42,008 nucleotides of DNA from K189A clade bacterium (GTDB taxonomy: Bacteria > Pseudomonadota > Gammaproteobacteria > Pseudomonadales > Azotimanducaceae), in NCBI GenBank assembly GCA_902565895.1, contig CACFGV010000016.1:1-42008 (forward strand), written 5' to 3'. The first letter of the stretch is position 1; each line of letters opens with the position of its first letter. The notes beneath the pieces are model-generated. The model had not been told where the DNA came from. It was given only the letters and a program-made list of their open reading frames with translations, and ran no database searches. The position numbers and the translations under genes are program-made. This document shows positions 40,994 to 42,008 of the stretch, one piece after another.

Positions 40994-42008
40994 TTAGAAC
41001 TGGTTCATGGTGTTTGCCGCGCCGCCTGCGAGCAGGGCTTTCTCGCCAAGGAAGTATTCCTTGTGGTCGTCGCCGACGTTTGAGCCTGCTAGATCCTGGT
41101 GCTTAACAGACGCTAAGTCCTTGCGAATTTCCCGGCGCTGTACGTCGCGTACATAGGCCAACATGCCCAAGTCTCCGAAGTAACCCTCTGCCAGCACGTC
41201 AGTGGACAGTGCGGCGGTGTGGTAGGTCGGTAGGGTGATCAGGTGGTGGAAGATCCCTGCTTCTCGGGCTGCGTCCGCTTGGAATGTATTAACCAAGGCA
41301 TCTGCTCTAGCCGCCAGTTCAGTGTCGTCGATGGCCACATCCATAAGGCCCATTGGGCTTTGCTCTGGGTCTGGGTACGACGATACGTCTTCTCCAGCAT
41401 CTTTCATTTCCTGGTAGACCTGCTCACGGAACTTCAACGTCCAGTTAAAGGACGGGGAGTTGTTGTAGACCAGTTTTGCTTCGGGGCGCACTTCACGGAT
41501 TTTGTTTACCATGGCGGCAATTTGCTCAACGTTTGGCTTCTCGGTTTCGATCCATAATAGATCGGCGCCATGTTCCAGGCTGGTGATGCAGTCCAGTACT
41601 ACGCGGTCGAAGCCGGTGTCGTCTTTAAATGCATACAGTCCGTTGTCCAATCGCTTTGGCTTGGCAAGCTGGCCGTTTGCACGAATAGTGATGTCGCCAT
41701 CTTTTAGATCGGCAACATCGTTTACCACTTCGGTATCTAAGAAGTCATTGTACTTGCTGCCTAGATCCCCTGGCTGAATAGATACGGGCACCTTTTGGGT
41801 TAAACCAGCGCCCAGTGAGTCTGTGCGCGCAACGATGATGCCGTTTTCGATGCCCAGCTCCAAAAATGCGTAACGCACGGCGTTGATTTTCGATACGAAA
41901 TCTTCGTGGGGTACCGTTACTTTCCCTGCCTGGTGTCCGCACTGCTTAGCATCAGATACCTGGTTTTCAATCTGGATGGCGCAAGCACCCGCTTCGATCA
42001 TGCGCTTG
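40994..42008 (-). CDS. aceA: isocitrate lyase, C-terminal part
   Basis: The frame stays open to the window edge (base 42008), so the N-terminal part is missing; about 338 residues remain. The catalytic loop KQCGHQ lies close to the window edge, followed by VPHEDFVSKINAVRYAFLELG and IIVARTDS; WIETEKPN and YNNSPSFNW are further family hallmarks. The insert with a long acidic segment between IIVARTDS and LLWIETEKP, plus the ending with LVNTFQ... and KEYFLGEKALLAGG, matches the long type of isocitrate lyase (about 530 residues) of Pseudomonas-like bacteria. It splits isocitrate to glyoxylate and succinate in the glyoxylate shunt, needed for growth on acetate or fatty acids. Confidence 0.96.
   Translation of the reverse strand, partial: KRMIEAGACAIQIENQVSDAKQCGHQAGKVTVPHEDFVSKINAVRYAFLELGIENGIIVARTDSLGAGLTQKVPVSIQPGDLGSKYNDFLDTEVVNDVADLKDGDITIRANGQLAKPKRLDNGLYAFKDDTGFDRVVLDCITSLEHGADLLWIETEKPNVEQIAAMVNKIREVRPEAKLVYNNSPSFNWTLKFREQVYQEMKDAGEDVSSYPDPEQSPMGLMDVAIDDTELAARADALVNTFQADAAREAGIFHHLITLPTYHTAALSTDVLAEGYFGDLGMLAYVRDVQRREIRKDLASVKHQDLAGSNVGDDHKEYFLGEKALLAGGAANTMNQF

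Overview
The window reads as a compact, roughly 50-55% GC chromosome segment of a Gammaproteobacterium, probably marine and heterotrophic. This is inferred from gene content: SlyX, a DUF1640 protein, a bacterial voltage-gated cation channel, a TRAP transporter with a T-component, a long-form isocitrate lyase and many oxygenases, dehydrogenases and acyl-CoA enzymes. I see about 43 protein genes, one of them a decayed pseudogene. I see no rRNA, tRNA, CRISPR array, insertion sequence or phage. Genes are tightly packed, and three convergent pairs overlap by exactly 4 nt at their stop codons.

Layout. 1-1990: end of a class III CoA-transferase, a small membrane protein and a membrane fatty acid desaturase. 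2030-7152: a divergent small-molecule cluster with a PLP aminotransferase, two xylose-isomerase-like TIM-barrel enzymes, a Gfo/Idh/MocA dehydrogenase and a PhyH dioxygenase; this looks like catabolism of a sugar, cyclitol or similar compound. 7153-7613: the only long gene-free stretch. It holds a candidate independent transcription unit with a sigma70-like promoter, three hairpins, a 49-codon small ORF and a strong terminator. 7620-11336: an MFS transporter, a DUF1640 protein, a second PhyH enzyme and a six-TM voltage-gated channel with an acidic, calcium-channel-like filter.

11333-18045 is the centre of interest. It is a full coenzyme F420 operon on the minus strand (fno, cofE, cofD, cofC, and a CofG-CofH fusion of FbiC type), with a divergent luciferase-like (LLM) oxidoreductase that is probably an F420 user. 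A promoter and nested dyads lie between them. 18076-20938 carries slyX, a third PhyH enzyme, an SDR and a second LLM enzyme. Cofactor production and several likely users therefore sit side by side.

20980-25446: an Opp-type ABC importer (binding protein and two permeases, no ATPase gene) divergent from a glucokinase, with a 29-bp dyad between them. 25443-33108: a crotonase, a TRAP operon (TatT-like lipoprotein, DctP, DctQ, DctM, then yjbQ), a small unknown protein and two acyl-CoA dehydrogenases. 33221-34701: two coupled unknown exported proteins. 34704-39434: a zinc-free MDR reductase, a TPP enzyme and two tandem retropepsin-like proteins, the second apparently with a damaged start codon. 39632-40920: an MFS pseudogene with two in-frame TAG codons and one frameshift. 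40994-42008: the C-terminal part of isocitrate lyase, behind a bidirectional terminator.

All family assignments come from reading motifs and overall sequence character; no database search was run.
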